NCBI GenBank assembly: GCA_900548905.1 | Contig: URMK01000089.1 | Span: forward strand, 1-18,260 | Source: an uncultured Lachnospiraceae bacterium | Lineage (GTDB): Bacteria > Bacillota > Clostridia > Lachnospirales > Lachnospiraceae | Reading direction: 5' to 3' | Length of the DNA stretch: 18,260 bases | Shown here: piece by piece, positions 7,670-14,779 of the stretch | Position numbering within the stretch: the stretch's first letter is position 1 | Layout of the letters: every line of letters begins with the position of its first letter | Made by a program: the position numbers and the translations under genes | Notes under the pieces: generated by a model | The model's database searches: none | What the model saw: only the letters and a program-made list of their open reading frames with translations | What the model was told of the DNA's origin: nothing

Positions 7670-8854
7670 TTATTCTCCTCTCCTTTTCTGATAAATTACA
7701 AAAAGAATCAGCATACCTCCCATTAATACTGCAATTGTCTGAAACATCATTTCATACCCCCATATTCCGGAAATACATCCTCCGATAACGGGACCAAGCG
7801 CATTTCCGATATCAGCTCCTATATAATAGGTACTGGACGCCACACCTATCCGTGATTCATCCACACTCTTAATACAGGCCGATTGCAGCGATATCTGGCC
7901 GCCTCCCTGTCCGATTGCTTTCAATAAAGCAGCTATCAGAACGGTTTTCAAAATCATTGCTTTGGAAAGCAATAACATTGATGACAGGCTTACCGCAAGT
8001 GAGACTCCTACGATCATCAAAATAGACGATCTGTCTGCCATACGACCCATAATTATTCTTACCAGAAAAAGACAGGCAGCGTTTACGGTAAAAAAAAGCG
8101 CTATGTTTACTATCCCCCGCTCATCCCCCAATAACACCAGAAACGAACTGGTAATCCCGTTTGCCATGGAAAACATTCCTGCAGTCAAAGCATAAAAAAG
8201 GCACTCCCACGCAACCAAATACCGAAAGGAAAAGTAACTTTTATTTCTTTTTTCTGTTTTTGACGAATCATGACAGGAACTATCGTATGGGAACAAAAAT
8301 AATAAAACAACGGCAAAAGCGGATATAACCGCCACGGTATAAAAAAGTGCCCGGAAGCCCATATATTCCTTCATCGCAACACCGATAACCGGTCCAATTA
8401 CCTGTGAAACCACCTGGCCCAGTCCAAAATATCCAAGGCCTTCTCCCAATCTTTCTTTTGGGATAATTTCGGCAACTAAGGCCATATTGGCAGTACCGCT
8501 GATACCAAAAGAAAATCCCTGTATAATCCTGAAAAAAAGCATTACCGCCATATTTGCGGAAAAAGCATAACCCAGAAAACTAAAACAAAACACCACCGTT
8601 GCTATAATACAAATCTTTTTTTTATTCAGCGTATCACAAATCAGTCCTCCTACCGGGCGGCTGAACAATGCTGCCATCGAGAAAATACCTGCTATTGTTC
8701 CGGCCATTGCGAGTGTTCCTCCCAATTTTACAGCGTAATTAGTAATTAAGGTCGAAATCATACTGTAACTCATTGCTGTCGTTAAACTGATTAAAATTAA
8801 AAACAGATAGCCTGTCGTAAATAATTTCGCTTTATACTGCTGTTCTTTTCTCAT
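7670..8854 (-). CDS. MFS transporter
   Basis: A 394-residue major facilitator with about twelve hydrophobic segments. Motif A is clear in the loop after helix 2 (RPVGGLICDTLNKKK, about 67-80) and has a weaker copy in the second half (GRMADRSS). Between the halves is a short charged loop (about 195-208, SSKTEKRNK). The family exchanges small molecules by proton coupling; it may export a released acyl or aglycone product or import a second substrate. Direction cannot be told from sequence. It sits 28 bases after the two-domain esterase and directly abuts the EstA-like gene, so the three form one operon. GGTGG lies 6 bases before ATG; a second ATG at 8865-8867 is out of frame. Confidence 0.93.
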   Translation of the reverse strand: MRKEQQYKAKLFTTGYLFLILISLTTAMSYSMISTLITNYAVKLGGTLAMAGTIAGIFSMAALFSRPVGGLICDTLNKKKICIIATVVFCFSFLGYAFSANMAVMLFFRIIQGFSFGISGTANMALVAEIIPKERLGEGLGYFGLGQVVSQVIGPVIGVAMKEYMGFRALFYTVAVISAFAVVLLFLFPYDSSCHDSSKTEKRNKSYFSFRYLVAWECLFYALTAGMFSMANGITSSFLVLLGDERGIVNIALFFTVNAACLFLVRIIMGRMADRSSILMIVGVSLAVSLSSMLLLSKAMILKTVLIAALLKAIGQGGGQISLQSACIKSVDESRIGVASSTYYIGADIGNALGPVIGGCISGIWGYEMMFQTIAVLMGGMLILFVIYQKRRGE

Positions 8855-8882
8855 TATCAGCCACCATATATCCTTTTTCTTA

Positions 8883-10559
8883 TCAATTTATTTCCAGGCT
8901 CCCATCTTTTTTCCTGCGGAAATGTTTCACATATTCCCATCCGAAATATGGATCCATTTCTGCAATTTCATGACCTTTATCATGCATCATAATATAATTA
9001 TATAAATTGATTGGTTCCGGGTCATTACTGTAAAAACGGTTAATAGAATACCAGTGTTCCGCAAAGCGTCCTGAAGAATACCGGATTTCTATTTCATCAC
9101 CCGGAACTCCCACGCCCCCTGTTACCAAATTTCCTTTTTCCGGAGTTTTCTTTACAGGAATATGATTGTATTGCTTCCAAAAATCATATTGATGCTGTTG
9201 TGTACTTCCCCGGAATACGGGGTATGAGGGTTCTCTTGTCCCATATGTATACCATACCGGCATCCGATAATCATACTTCTCTTTCTTACTCATAGCCAGT
9301 GCCATAGGACGGATATCTGCATAATCTACTTCGGAAGGACCAACACGCTCCCCAGGCCAATTTCCATCAATCGGGCAGATTGCAGCTATAAGCTCCGGAT
9401 ACACCATCGCCGTTACCATTGCCTGTGAAGAACCATTTGAAAAGCCCGACAGATATATTCTTGACGGATCAACCGGATAATTGGCAATCATATATTTGAT
9501 TAATGCTGCTGAATAAGCTGCATCATCCGGTTCATTATCATTCATAAAAATATTCCAGCTGCAGCGATTGGAACCCCATGGATAAACGGTAATAAAGCCT
9601 TCTCTTTCTCCGATTTCATGAAATCCTGCCATTTCTGCCGCTTCCTCGGGATTATCCGACCCGCCATGAAAAAAGAGCATAAGCGGCACTTTTGTCCCTT
9701 CCTGCATACTCTTCACAGAATCGGGTACAAAAGTCAGCCATGTATGGGGCATTCCATTTTGATCTCCCAATTCTGTATTTTCAATAAAGTACTCCCCGTT
9801 ATATTTCGCTATATCCGTTCTGTGCATCACATTTCCATAACGTCCGGTATTCGTCCGGCGTACTTTCCGAAATAGTTCCTTCCATACCTTTTCCAGAAAT
9901 ACCGGACACATATCTGCCTCAGGATGAATTTCTACACATTGCAGTTGATTGAAAGGACATTCCCACCTGTTTTCATGTAATTTATGAGTTTCATTTGCAC
10001 GGACAAAATAAGAAACCGTATCTTCATTTGTGTCACACAGCCAAATTGGTACAGGTGCATAAACGGCCTTTTCCAACGATTTTTCCGGCAGCTCTCCTCC
10101 TATTGCCAGTACTGCGGCAACATTCTGTGGTTTACAGGCGGCCACAGACAATGCCATAGCTGCTCCCTTTTTTCCAATTCCAATAAGATAACGGGTGTCA
10201 TTCATCAAGTGCCAGGAATCCATCATGGTTTCCCATGTCGGAATTCCAAAATAAGTCTGCACGGGTTCAAATTCTCTTTCCAATGTCATTGCCCCCTGCA
10301 TCTGATCAATAATATCCAGATCGTTATCATAATCCCATCCATCGGTTCCCGGTTCAGGGAAAGACAATACCAGCTGCTTTTCCTGCGCCAGCTTATCCAG
10401 ACCGCTTTTCTTAAGGATACCTTTTATCTTTTCTTCATCTGCTTCGTCCAGCAAAACAGTCACGCTGCACCGTTTATACGGTGAATGTTTAGGAATTGGC
10501 GGAAAATAAAGGTATATTGCCCTGCTGCAGGACTCCAATGTTTTATACAATAATCCCAT
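8883..10559 (-). CDS. Two-domain PHB-depolymerase-like esterase with a degenerate N-terminal hydrolase domain
   Basis: A 558-residue protein. The C-terminal half (about 290-558) is an esterase of the PHB-depolymerase/feruloyl-esterase group: oxyanion segment PLMLFFHGGSDN (about 292-303), nucleophile elbow GFSNGS with Ser374, and likely base His530 in MHDKGHEI. The acid is not clear. The N-terminal half (about 1-235) also looks like an alpha/beta-hydrolase: YLIGIGKKGAAMAL (124-137) occupies the elbow position and is followed by KPQNVAAVLAIGG, but the serine position is not a serine. It may be a pseudo-catalytic or substrate-holding domain. No signal peptide, so cytoplasmic. First gene of the esterase-MFS operon, with a modest AGTAGGA ribosome binding site and operator O2 about 90 bases upstream. 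Likely role: ester hydrolysis of the imported compound. Confidence 0.85.
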   Translation of the reverse strand: MGLLYKTLESCSRAIYLYFPPIPKHSPYKRCSVTVLLDEADEEKIKGILKKSGLDKLAQEKQLVLSFPEPGTDGWDYDNDLDIIDQMQGAMTLEREFEPVQTYFGIPTWETMMDSWHLMNDTRYLIGIGKKGAAMALSVAACKPQNVAAVLAIGGELPEKSLEKAVYAPVPIWLCDTNEDTVSYFVRANETHKLHENRWECPFNQLQCVEIHPEADMCPVFLEKVWKELFRKVRRTNTGRYGNVMHRTDIAKYNGEYFIENTELGDQNGMPHTWLTFVPDSVKSMQEGTKVPLMLFFHGGSDNPEEAAEMAGFHEIGEREGFITVYPWGSNRCSWNIFMNDNEPDDAAYSAALIKYMIANYPVDPSRIYLSGFSNGSSQAMVTAMVYPELIAAICPIDGNWPGERVGPSEVDYADIRPMALAMSKKEKYDYRMPVWYTYGTREPSYPVFRGSTQQHQYDFWKQYNHIPVKKTPEKGNLVTGGVGVPGDEIEIRYSSGRFAEHWYSINRFYSNDPEPINLYNYIMMHDKGHEIAEMDPYFGWEYVKHFRRKKDGSLEIN

Positions 10560-10649
10560 AGTCTATATATCCTACTTTCTAATCTGCATTTACGGTTACT
10601 ATTTTTGCATATGTTATATCTCCTGTATAAATACAATTCACTGTTGCTA

Positions 10650-10669
10650 AAGCAATTTCGTTTTAGCAA
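10650..10669 (-). promoter_or_regulatory. LacI-type operator O2 for the esterase-MFS operon
   Basis: The + strand reads AAGCAATTTCGTTTTAGCAA, matching O1 and O3 at the core GCAATT-N3-TTTTAGCA. It lies inside two larger perfect inverted repeats: TTGCTAAA/TTTAGCAA arms (10644-10669, 10-base gap) and TTTCGTTTTA/TAAAACGAAA arms (10656-10684, 9-base gap). This suggests two operator copies overlapping in opposite orientation. I cannot place a convincing -35/-10 pair near it. Confidence 0.7.
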
Positions 10670-10682
10670 TTTGTTAAAACGA

Positions 10683-10703
10683 AACTCTCTTTACAAGAGA
10701 GTT
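10683..10703 (-). terminator. Probable intrinsic terminator of lacI
   Basis: A perfect 8-bp stem (AACTCTCT at 10683-10690, AGAGAGTT at 10696-10703) with a 5-base loop, 33 bases past the lacI stop. On the minus strand it is followed by TTTCGTTTTA, a broken T-rich tail. The stem is AT-rich, so termination may be partial. It separates lacI from the esterase-MFS operon. Confidence 0.6.
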
Positions 10704-10736
10704 CTTTCTAAAACCATATTTTTCAACAGATATCCC

Positions 10737-11813
10737 TCACCTCTTTTTTACACTATCCTCCAGCTCAGGAAAATCACCGCAGCTTTGTCTGATAATAAAA
10801 TCAGGAACTAATATCCTGTTCATAGGTATAGAAATATTATTTTCAATCATTGTCAGCATCATTTCCAACGCACTTTTGGCCATATCCAGCATAGGCATGC
10901 GAAGAGAAGTAACTGTCGGCGTCGTATACTCCAAAGCCTCATCATCACCTGATACAATAATCTCCATATCCTCAGGCACACGGATATTATTTTCTTTCAA
11001 TGCCATGAGAACCCCTCCTATAAGTCCATTATCCATGACAAACAAAGCGGTAGGCGTGTCTTTTTGAGCCATAAAAAATTTCTTTATTTCCTGATAACCT
11101 GATTCGAAGTTTCTTTTCTCTGCAACTCCGGTCCATTCCATCCCTACTTCTATACCGAACTCTTCACACGCTTCTGTAAAACCCAGTTCCCGAAGCCTGG
11201 ATCCTCTCCCCTTATTCTTTTTATTGAGAATTCCAGCTTTTTTGTGTCCTCTGGCCGCAAAAAGCTTTGCGCATTTCCGGCCTGATTCATAATCGCTAAT
11301 GGAGACCCAGCTAAATTTATTGGATTGCCTGTTCATTAAAATAATCGGTATATTAAAATCCATTGCCTCCATAAACGAAAGATCATCCTCTGAAGCGCCT
11401 CCGATAATCACCCCATTATATCTATTGCTGTTCATGTTCTCTCTGAATTTCTTCAATTCATTGAATTCATATGGCTGTACTACAATCTCTACATTTAACT
11501 TACTATTTTTAGTAACCAGATAGGCACCCTGAAAAAATTTCCCCAACAACTCATCCAAAAAATCATTACACCAATACACAGCAATAATATAGGATGCCTT
11601 TTCACCAGCAGCTTGCCTTAATCTTCTTGCATTCATATTAGGCTGATAATTCATTTCTTTAGCCATGGCCTGGACACGCTGCTGTGTTGCCTTGGAAATT
11701 CTCATACTGTCTCCTCTGCCGTTTAAAACAATGGAAACAGTCCCCGGAGATAGTTGCAGCCTCTCAGCAATCTGCCGAATCTGGACAGTTGCCGTTTCTT
11801 TTTTTATATTCAT
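10737..11813 (-). CDS. LacI-family transcriptional repressor
   Basis: A 358-residue LacI/GalR regulator. The N-terminal helix-turn-helix is at about residues 11-31 (VQIRQIAERLQLSPGTVSIV region). The hinge with YQPNMNARRLRQ follows, then a periplasmic-binding-like ligand domain with GVIIGG, ARGHKKAGIL and MEIIVSGDDEALEYTTPTVTSL blocks. I chose ATG 11811-11813 because GAGGTAG lies just upstream; an in-frame ATG at 11873 would run through the promoter and operator O3. Its own promoter carries the operator, so it represses itself. Two further copies in front of the esterase and permease operons make it the local regulator, probably relieved by the imported compound or a breakdown product. The ligand is unknown. 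Confidence 0.95.
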   Translation of the reverse strand: MNIKKETATVQIRQIAERLQLSPGTVSIVLNGRGDSMRISKATQQRVQAMAKEMNYQPNMNARRLRQAAGEKASYIIAVYWCNDFLDELLGKFFQGAYLVTKNSKLNVEIVVQPYEFNELKKFRENMNSNRYNGVIIGGASEDDLSFMEAMDFNIPIILMNRQSNKFSWVSISDYESGRKCAKLFAARGHKKAGILNKKNKGRGSRLRELGFTEACEEFGIEVGMEWTGVAEKRNFESGYQEIKKFFMAQKDTPTALFVMDNGLIGGVLMALKENNIRVPEDMEIIVSGDDEALEYTTPTVTSLRMPMLDMAKSALEMMLTMIENNISIPMNRILVPDFIIRQSCGDFPELEDSVKKR

Positions 11814-11834
11814 ATAGCTACCTCTTTTGCTTCT

Positions 11835-11854
11835 TTGCAATTTGCTTTTAGCAT
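11835..11854 (-). promoter_or_regulatory. LacI-type operator O3 (lacI autoregulation)
   Basis: The + strand reads TTGCAATTTGCTTTTAGCAT, matching O1 and O2 at the core except for the three central bases. It begins 8 bases downstream of the lacI -10, so a bound repressor would cover the start of transcription. Confidence 0.7.
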
Positions 11855-11861
11855 ATATGAT

Positions 11862-11890
11862 ATAGTAAGCCATATTACCTAAATTGTCAA
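11862..11890 (-). promoter_or_regulatory. Promoter of lacI
   Basis: A perfect TTGACA -35 (11885-11890) and TACTAT -10 (11862-11867) with a 17-base spacer on the minus strand. The -35 lies inside the last codons of the AraC-family remnant, so the two genes share sequence. Confidence 0.65.
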
Positions 11891-12691
11891 CTTATTTCTT
11901 TCCGTATTTCTATATTGTGCAGGCGTCATTCCATTCTTCTCAACAAACATATGGTAAAAACTTCCCCTGCTTTGATATCCTGACATTACTGCTATCTGTT
12001 CTACAGAAAACTTCGTATTTCTGAGCAGCTTTTCCGCTTCTGTCAGTCTTACATTTTTAACATATTCCGAATAGGTACATCCACTGTATTTCTTTATTAG
12101 ACGATTATAGTAATCCTCATTATAGTGAAAACGTTCCACCAACTCCTGTATTGTTACTGTCCTGTAGTTATTACTGATATACTTCTCAACATCACAGAAC
12201 AAAAGATCATTTACTTTCTATTTTTCCTGACTTGTAAGCATAAAAGCATAGTCCAGGGATAAAATCCTTAAAAGCCTCGCCAGCAGTCCTTTGGAAATAT
12301 CATAAAAACCCACTCTCTGTTCAATAATCTCGCAAAGAAGCTACTCCATAAGTACACCGCCCTCTGCCATTTTTCCCCTTGGTACAAAATGGAGAAACTG
12401 TTTTGTTCTTTTCTGTTCCAAAAGGGCAAGTGAAAGGAATCTTTGTATTTCCGTATTACCAATACATGCCACAAAGGCTGAATCAAAGACTTCCGACGGA
12501 ATCCCAATATATACTGCAAACAGGTTTTCCGTACTATATTTATCACTATGAAAACAGAGCCTGTCAACTAACCAAATCTCCCCTTGTCTGAACACATGAT
12601 CCTTTCCGAAAAAAGACTGGCGGAACATCCCTGCACAACATATCCAAGCTCCACAAAGCCAAGCTGATTGACAGGTCCTTCCATCTGTCAA
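11879..12691 (-). pseudogene. AraC-family regulator pseudogene (5' truncated, two in-frame TAG)
   Basis: One continuous reading frame runs from about 12691 to the stop at 11879, interrupted only by TAG at 12341-12343 and TAG at 12218-12220. The C-terminal part is a complete AraC DNA-binding domain with two helix-turn-helices (TIQELVERFHYNEDYYNRL and SVEQIAVMSGYQSRGSFYHMF). Upstream come the expected linker (LLCEIIEQRVGFYDISKGLLARLLRIL, read in two pieces around the TAG) and cupin-like sensor remnants (RQGEIWLVDRLCFHS, GIPSEVFDSAF). The first strands of the sensor domain are missing, and a TGA directly precedes the first codon. TAG is used as a normal stop by several neighbours (3783, 5807, 13805, 14780), so recoding is unlikely. 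A separately translated DNA-binding fragment from 12202 is possible but unsupported by a ribosome binding site. Confidence 0.85.
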
Positions 12692-12695
12692 TCAG
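12664..12695. repeat. Perfect 11-bp inverted repeat at the module junction
   Basis: CTGATTGACAG (12664-12674) and CTGTCAATCAG (12685-12695) with a 10-base gap. It sits exactly where the AraC homology stops, between the metabolic cluster and the conjugation module. Neither strand shows a T-run, so it is not a standard terminator. It could be a recombinase or regulator site or an old element end; no direct evidence decides. Confidence 0.6.
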
Positions 12696-12705
12696 TAAAA
12701 GATCT

Positions 12706-12858
12706 CTATATTACCTTTTCCCCTTCATCATTGCGGACGTAAATACGCAGCTGATGGTTTTCCAGCTGTAGCCACATCCCGGCATTAAAAACCGGATTTC
12801 GCGAATAAAGGCACACTTTAGTATTGACTTCTTTGATGTTGCCACAGGTGTAGCTTTC
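12706..12858 (-). pseudogene. Short unidentified coding remnant, no usable start
   Basis: A 50-codon frame ending at TAG 12706-12708 encodes a protein-like sequence including EVNTKVCLYSRNPVF, MWLQLENHQLRIYV and RNDEGEKVI. Composition is plausible for a real protein. No in-frame ATG with a ribosome binding site exists: the frame is preceded by TAA TAG, and an ATG lies four codons further upstream (12874-12876). It may be the 3' end of a small gene of the mobile element, with its start lost or mutated. I do not recognise the family. Confidence 0.4.
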
Positions 12859-12871
12859 CTATTAGGAGCTA
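12851..12871. other. Small hairpin downstream of the metalloprotease gene
   Basis: TAGCT/AGCTA and CCT/AGG pair around ATT, with two unpaired bases on one side. On the + strand it is followed by TTCATTTAATTT, on the minus strand by no T-run. It may be a weak terminator for + strand transcription or only a 3'-end structure. It lies 15 bases beyond the metalloprotease stop. Confidence 0.3.
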
Positions 12872-12885
12872 TTCATTTAATTTAA

Positions 12886-13689
12886 TCATTCAAAATATTG
12901 AATCGCCCTCTCAACCATAGTAAAAGTCTTGAATGATATTAACTGCAATAACATTGGTTCTAAAATATATAACCTAAACGCTTCCGCAAAAAATTCACTA
13001 TCACTTTCTTCTGCATAATAACTTATCTTGCTGCATTCGGTACGATACAGTTCTTTGTTCTCTGGCAGCGAACTATATCTCTTTAAGTAGTCATTTACAA
13101 AATGCCCCATTTCATGTACTATTTCTTCCGGCCATTCATCATTCACATACAACATTTTTCTCTCATAATCGAAAATTGCCTTTATTCTTCCTATTCCATG
13201 ATATCCTCCATAAGGAGCATATGCCTCTTGTGCCACATCCCATTCTGTCATTTTTAACTGGAATCCCTGCTTTTCAAAAACTTTCCTTATCTTTTCAGGT
13301 ACTTTAAGGTAGCCTTTTATCATTATTTCGGCTGCCTGTTCGTAAATTCTACCTTCTGTAACCAGAAACTCATAAGGGCTTATATAAGGAATCTGATGTC
13401 CAAACTGTTTCTCAAAATCTGTATCTAACTGAACATCAGAATATGGTAGATAAGCATAAATATCACTATGTTTAATAATAATAAAGTGTGACAGTACACT
13501 TATTATCTCCACCCTGATTCCTTTCCCTATGCTTCCCACGCTTACTGCCATATTGTTTGCCGCTGTATACATCTGTGTGTCACGTACAACAACTCCTATA
13601 TTCGCTAACTCTTCTGCCTGAACCTCTATCTTAAGACTGCATATAGACAGCATAAATAGAAATAATGTAATTAATATATACTTTCTCAT
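12886..13689 (-). CDS. Secreted SH3b plus anthrax-lethal-factor-like (PPEP-type) zinc metalloprotease
   Basis: A 267-residue exported protein. Signal peptide about 1-25 (MRKY, hydrophobic core, cleavage probably after VQA). Residues about 30-88 look like a bacterial SH3 domain (VVVRDTQMYTAANN, then GSIGKGIRVEII). The C-terminal domain carries the zinc motif HEMGH (His192, Glu193, His196) and a downstream SEFFAEAFRLYI, where Glu236 is the expected third ligand. This layout is that of the ATLF/M34 group, which includes the Pro-Pro endopeptidases of Clostridia that cleave surface adhesins. It is separated by 115 bases from the TadZ-like gene. The nearest GGAG is 15 bases before ATG, a poor spacing, so translation may be weak. 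Likely role: trimming host or cell-surface proteins, possibly modulating contact during transfer. Function inferred. Confidence 0.85.
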   Translation of the reverse strand: MRKYILITLFLFMLSICSLKIEVQAEELANIGVVVRDTQMYTAANNMAVSVGSIGKGIRVEIISVLSHFIIIKHSDIYAYLPYSDVQLDTDFEKQFGHQIPYISPYEFLVTEGRIYEQAAEIMIKGYLKVPEKIRKVFEKQGFQLKMTEWDVAQEAYAPYGGYHGIGRIKAIFDYERKMLYVNDEWPEEIVHEMGHFVNDYLKRYSSLPENKELYRTECSKISYYAEESDSEFFAEAFRLYILEPMLLQLISFKTFTMVERAIQYFE

Positions 13690-13804
13690 AATAACGCGTA
13701 ATAACTCCTTTTTGTAAAATGACCTTTACACCGGATATTTCTTATAAGCTTGATTATCGTATACTATCACATTGTTTTACGTACTCAAGTTCTGGTTACA
13801 CGCT

Positions 13805-14767
13805 CTATAAAAAAATGATTTCTTTAATCATTTCTCTAAATATCAATTTATTACTATATCCGTTCAAAGGATCAGGCTGATAAAACAGAGGAACCATTTG
13901 GGGAAATATGCTTTTATATGATTGTACATATTCATTTTCCGCATATACAGCTAATAAGGAATATTTCCATTCCCTTTTGTTTAGTTCCTTTGCTATTTTT
14001 ATGGTATACGGTATTTCATATGGTTTTACACCACAAAGACAAATATTCAAATTCATAGAGTCATTGGGAATTCCAACACCCATATCATAAATAATAAAGT
14101 TAAATATCTCGTTAACTGGTCTGTCATATTGATAATAAACACCATCATAGACATAAAAATCATTTTTCTTCTCCATTTCATATGCATCAATTAAAAAGCT
14201 TAAGCATTTTGATCTATTAGCTTCAACATAGCATACTTTTGCGCCAACACTGGATAACCAGTTCGCCATTCCCACTGCAACCGTAGTTGTACCAACCCTG
14301 CTCTGAGAACCAAAGACAGCAATTTCTATATTCTCTGTATTAAATACATACTTTGCTTCTCTTGTATCCTCCCCGGATATATATTTACGCATTCCCTCAG
14401 GAGACAAGCATTCTCTGATATCGTTTTTTATTCCGGCTGCATCAGTCTGTGTAACCAGATTTGTAACATCAATGTCCATAAGCCTTTTCATCAGGTTTTC
14501 CTCTCCTGAAAGGACCTGGCATATTACCGTCACTCTGGCATCATACATTGTTAAAAATTCTTCTATGGCTTCTATAAAGTATTCGTCCTCATCAGAAAAG
14601 GCTCCCCTGTCCAAAACCAATTCTTTACAATGTGTAAAATTTCTAATATCATGTGACACAAACTTTTTAAGGGAAAAGGTCCCCGATATTTTTTTAATTG
14701 TATATCCTTCATCAATTAAGAAGTCTAATAAGTTCACATGAGCCTGTGTAGATATAAATAAAATCAT
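13805..14767 (-). CDS. TadZ/CpaE-like P-loop protein of the conjugation module
   Basis: A 320-residue protein. Residues about 1-130 have alternating strands and helices like the atypical receiver domain of CpaE/TadZ (ARVTVICQVLSGEE). Residues about 147-320 are a MinD/ParA-like ATPase fold, with a phosphate loop FGSQSRVGTTTVAVG (152-166) and a Walker B-like FIIYDMG (Asp228 in YDMG). The usual xKGGxGKTT has lost both lysines: the signature position is Gln155 and the GK position is Thr160. CpaE/TadZ proteins normally keep the first of these and have GTTT, which this shares. It may bind nucleotide weakly or act as a localisation factor. GGAGG lies 8 bases before ATG and the upstream peptidase stop is 12 bases away, so it belongs to the operon. 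Confidence 0.75.
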   Translation of the reverse strand: MILFISTQAHVNLLDFLIDEGYTIKKISGTFSLKKFVSHDIRNFTHCKELVLDRGAFSDEDEYFIEAIEEFLTMYDARVTVICQVLSGEENLMKRLMDIDVTNLVTQTDAAGIKNDIRECLSPEGMRKYISGEDTREAKYVFNTENIEIAVFGSQSRVGTTTVAVGMANWLSSVGAKVCYVEANRSKCLSFLIDAYEMEKKNDFYVYDGVYYQYDRPVNEIFNFIIYDMGVGIPNDSMNLNICLCGVKPYEIPYTIKIAKELNKREWKYSLLAVYAENEYVQSYKSIFPQMVPLFYQPDPLNGYSNKLIFREMIKEIIFL

Positions 14768-14779
14768 CCTTCAATCCTC

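Noticed and set aside
9984..10484. + strand open frame of 166 codons
   Set aside because: Antisense to the two-domain esterase, no recognisable family, and Cys/Phe/His-rich shadow composition.
12218..12343. TAG readthrough or stop-codon reassignment in the AraC frame
   Set aside because: Neighbouring genes end in TAG (3783, 5807, 13805, 14780), and the AraC gene also lacks its 5' end, so decay is the simpler reading.
12268..12567. Minus-strand open frame of 99 codons
   Set aside because: It is an alternate frame of the AraC pseudogene region. The AraC homology lies in the other frame.
13690..13804. Separate promoter for the metalloprotease (TTGAGT with a TATACG-like -10)
   Set aside because: The spacer would be 19 bases and the -10 is poor. 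The match is too weak to report as a feature.
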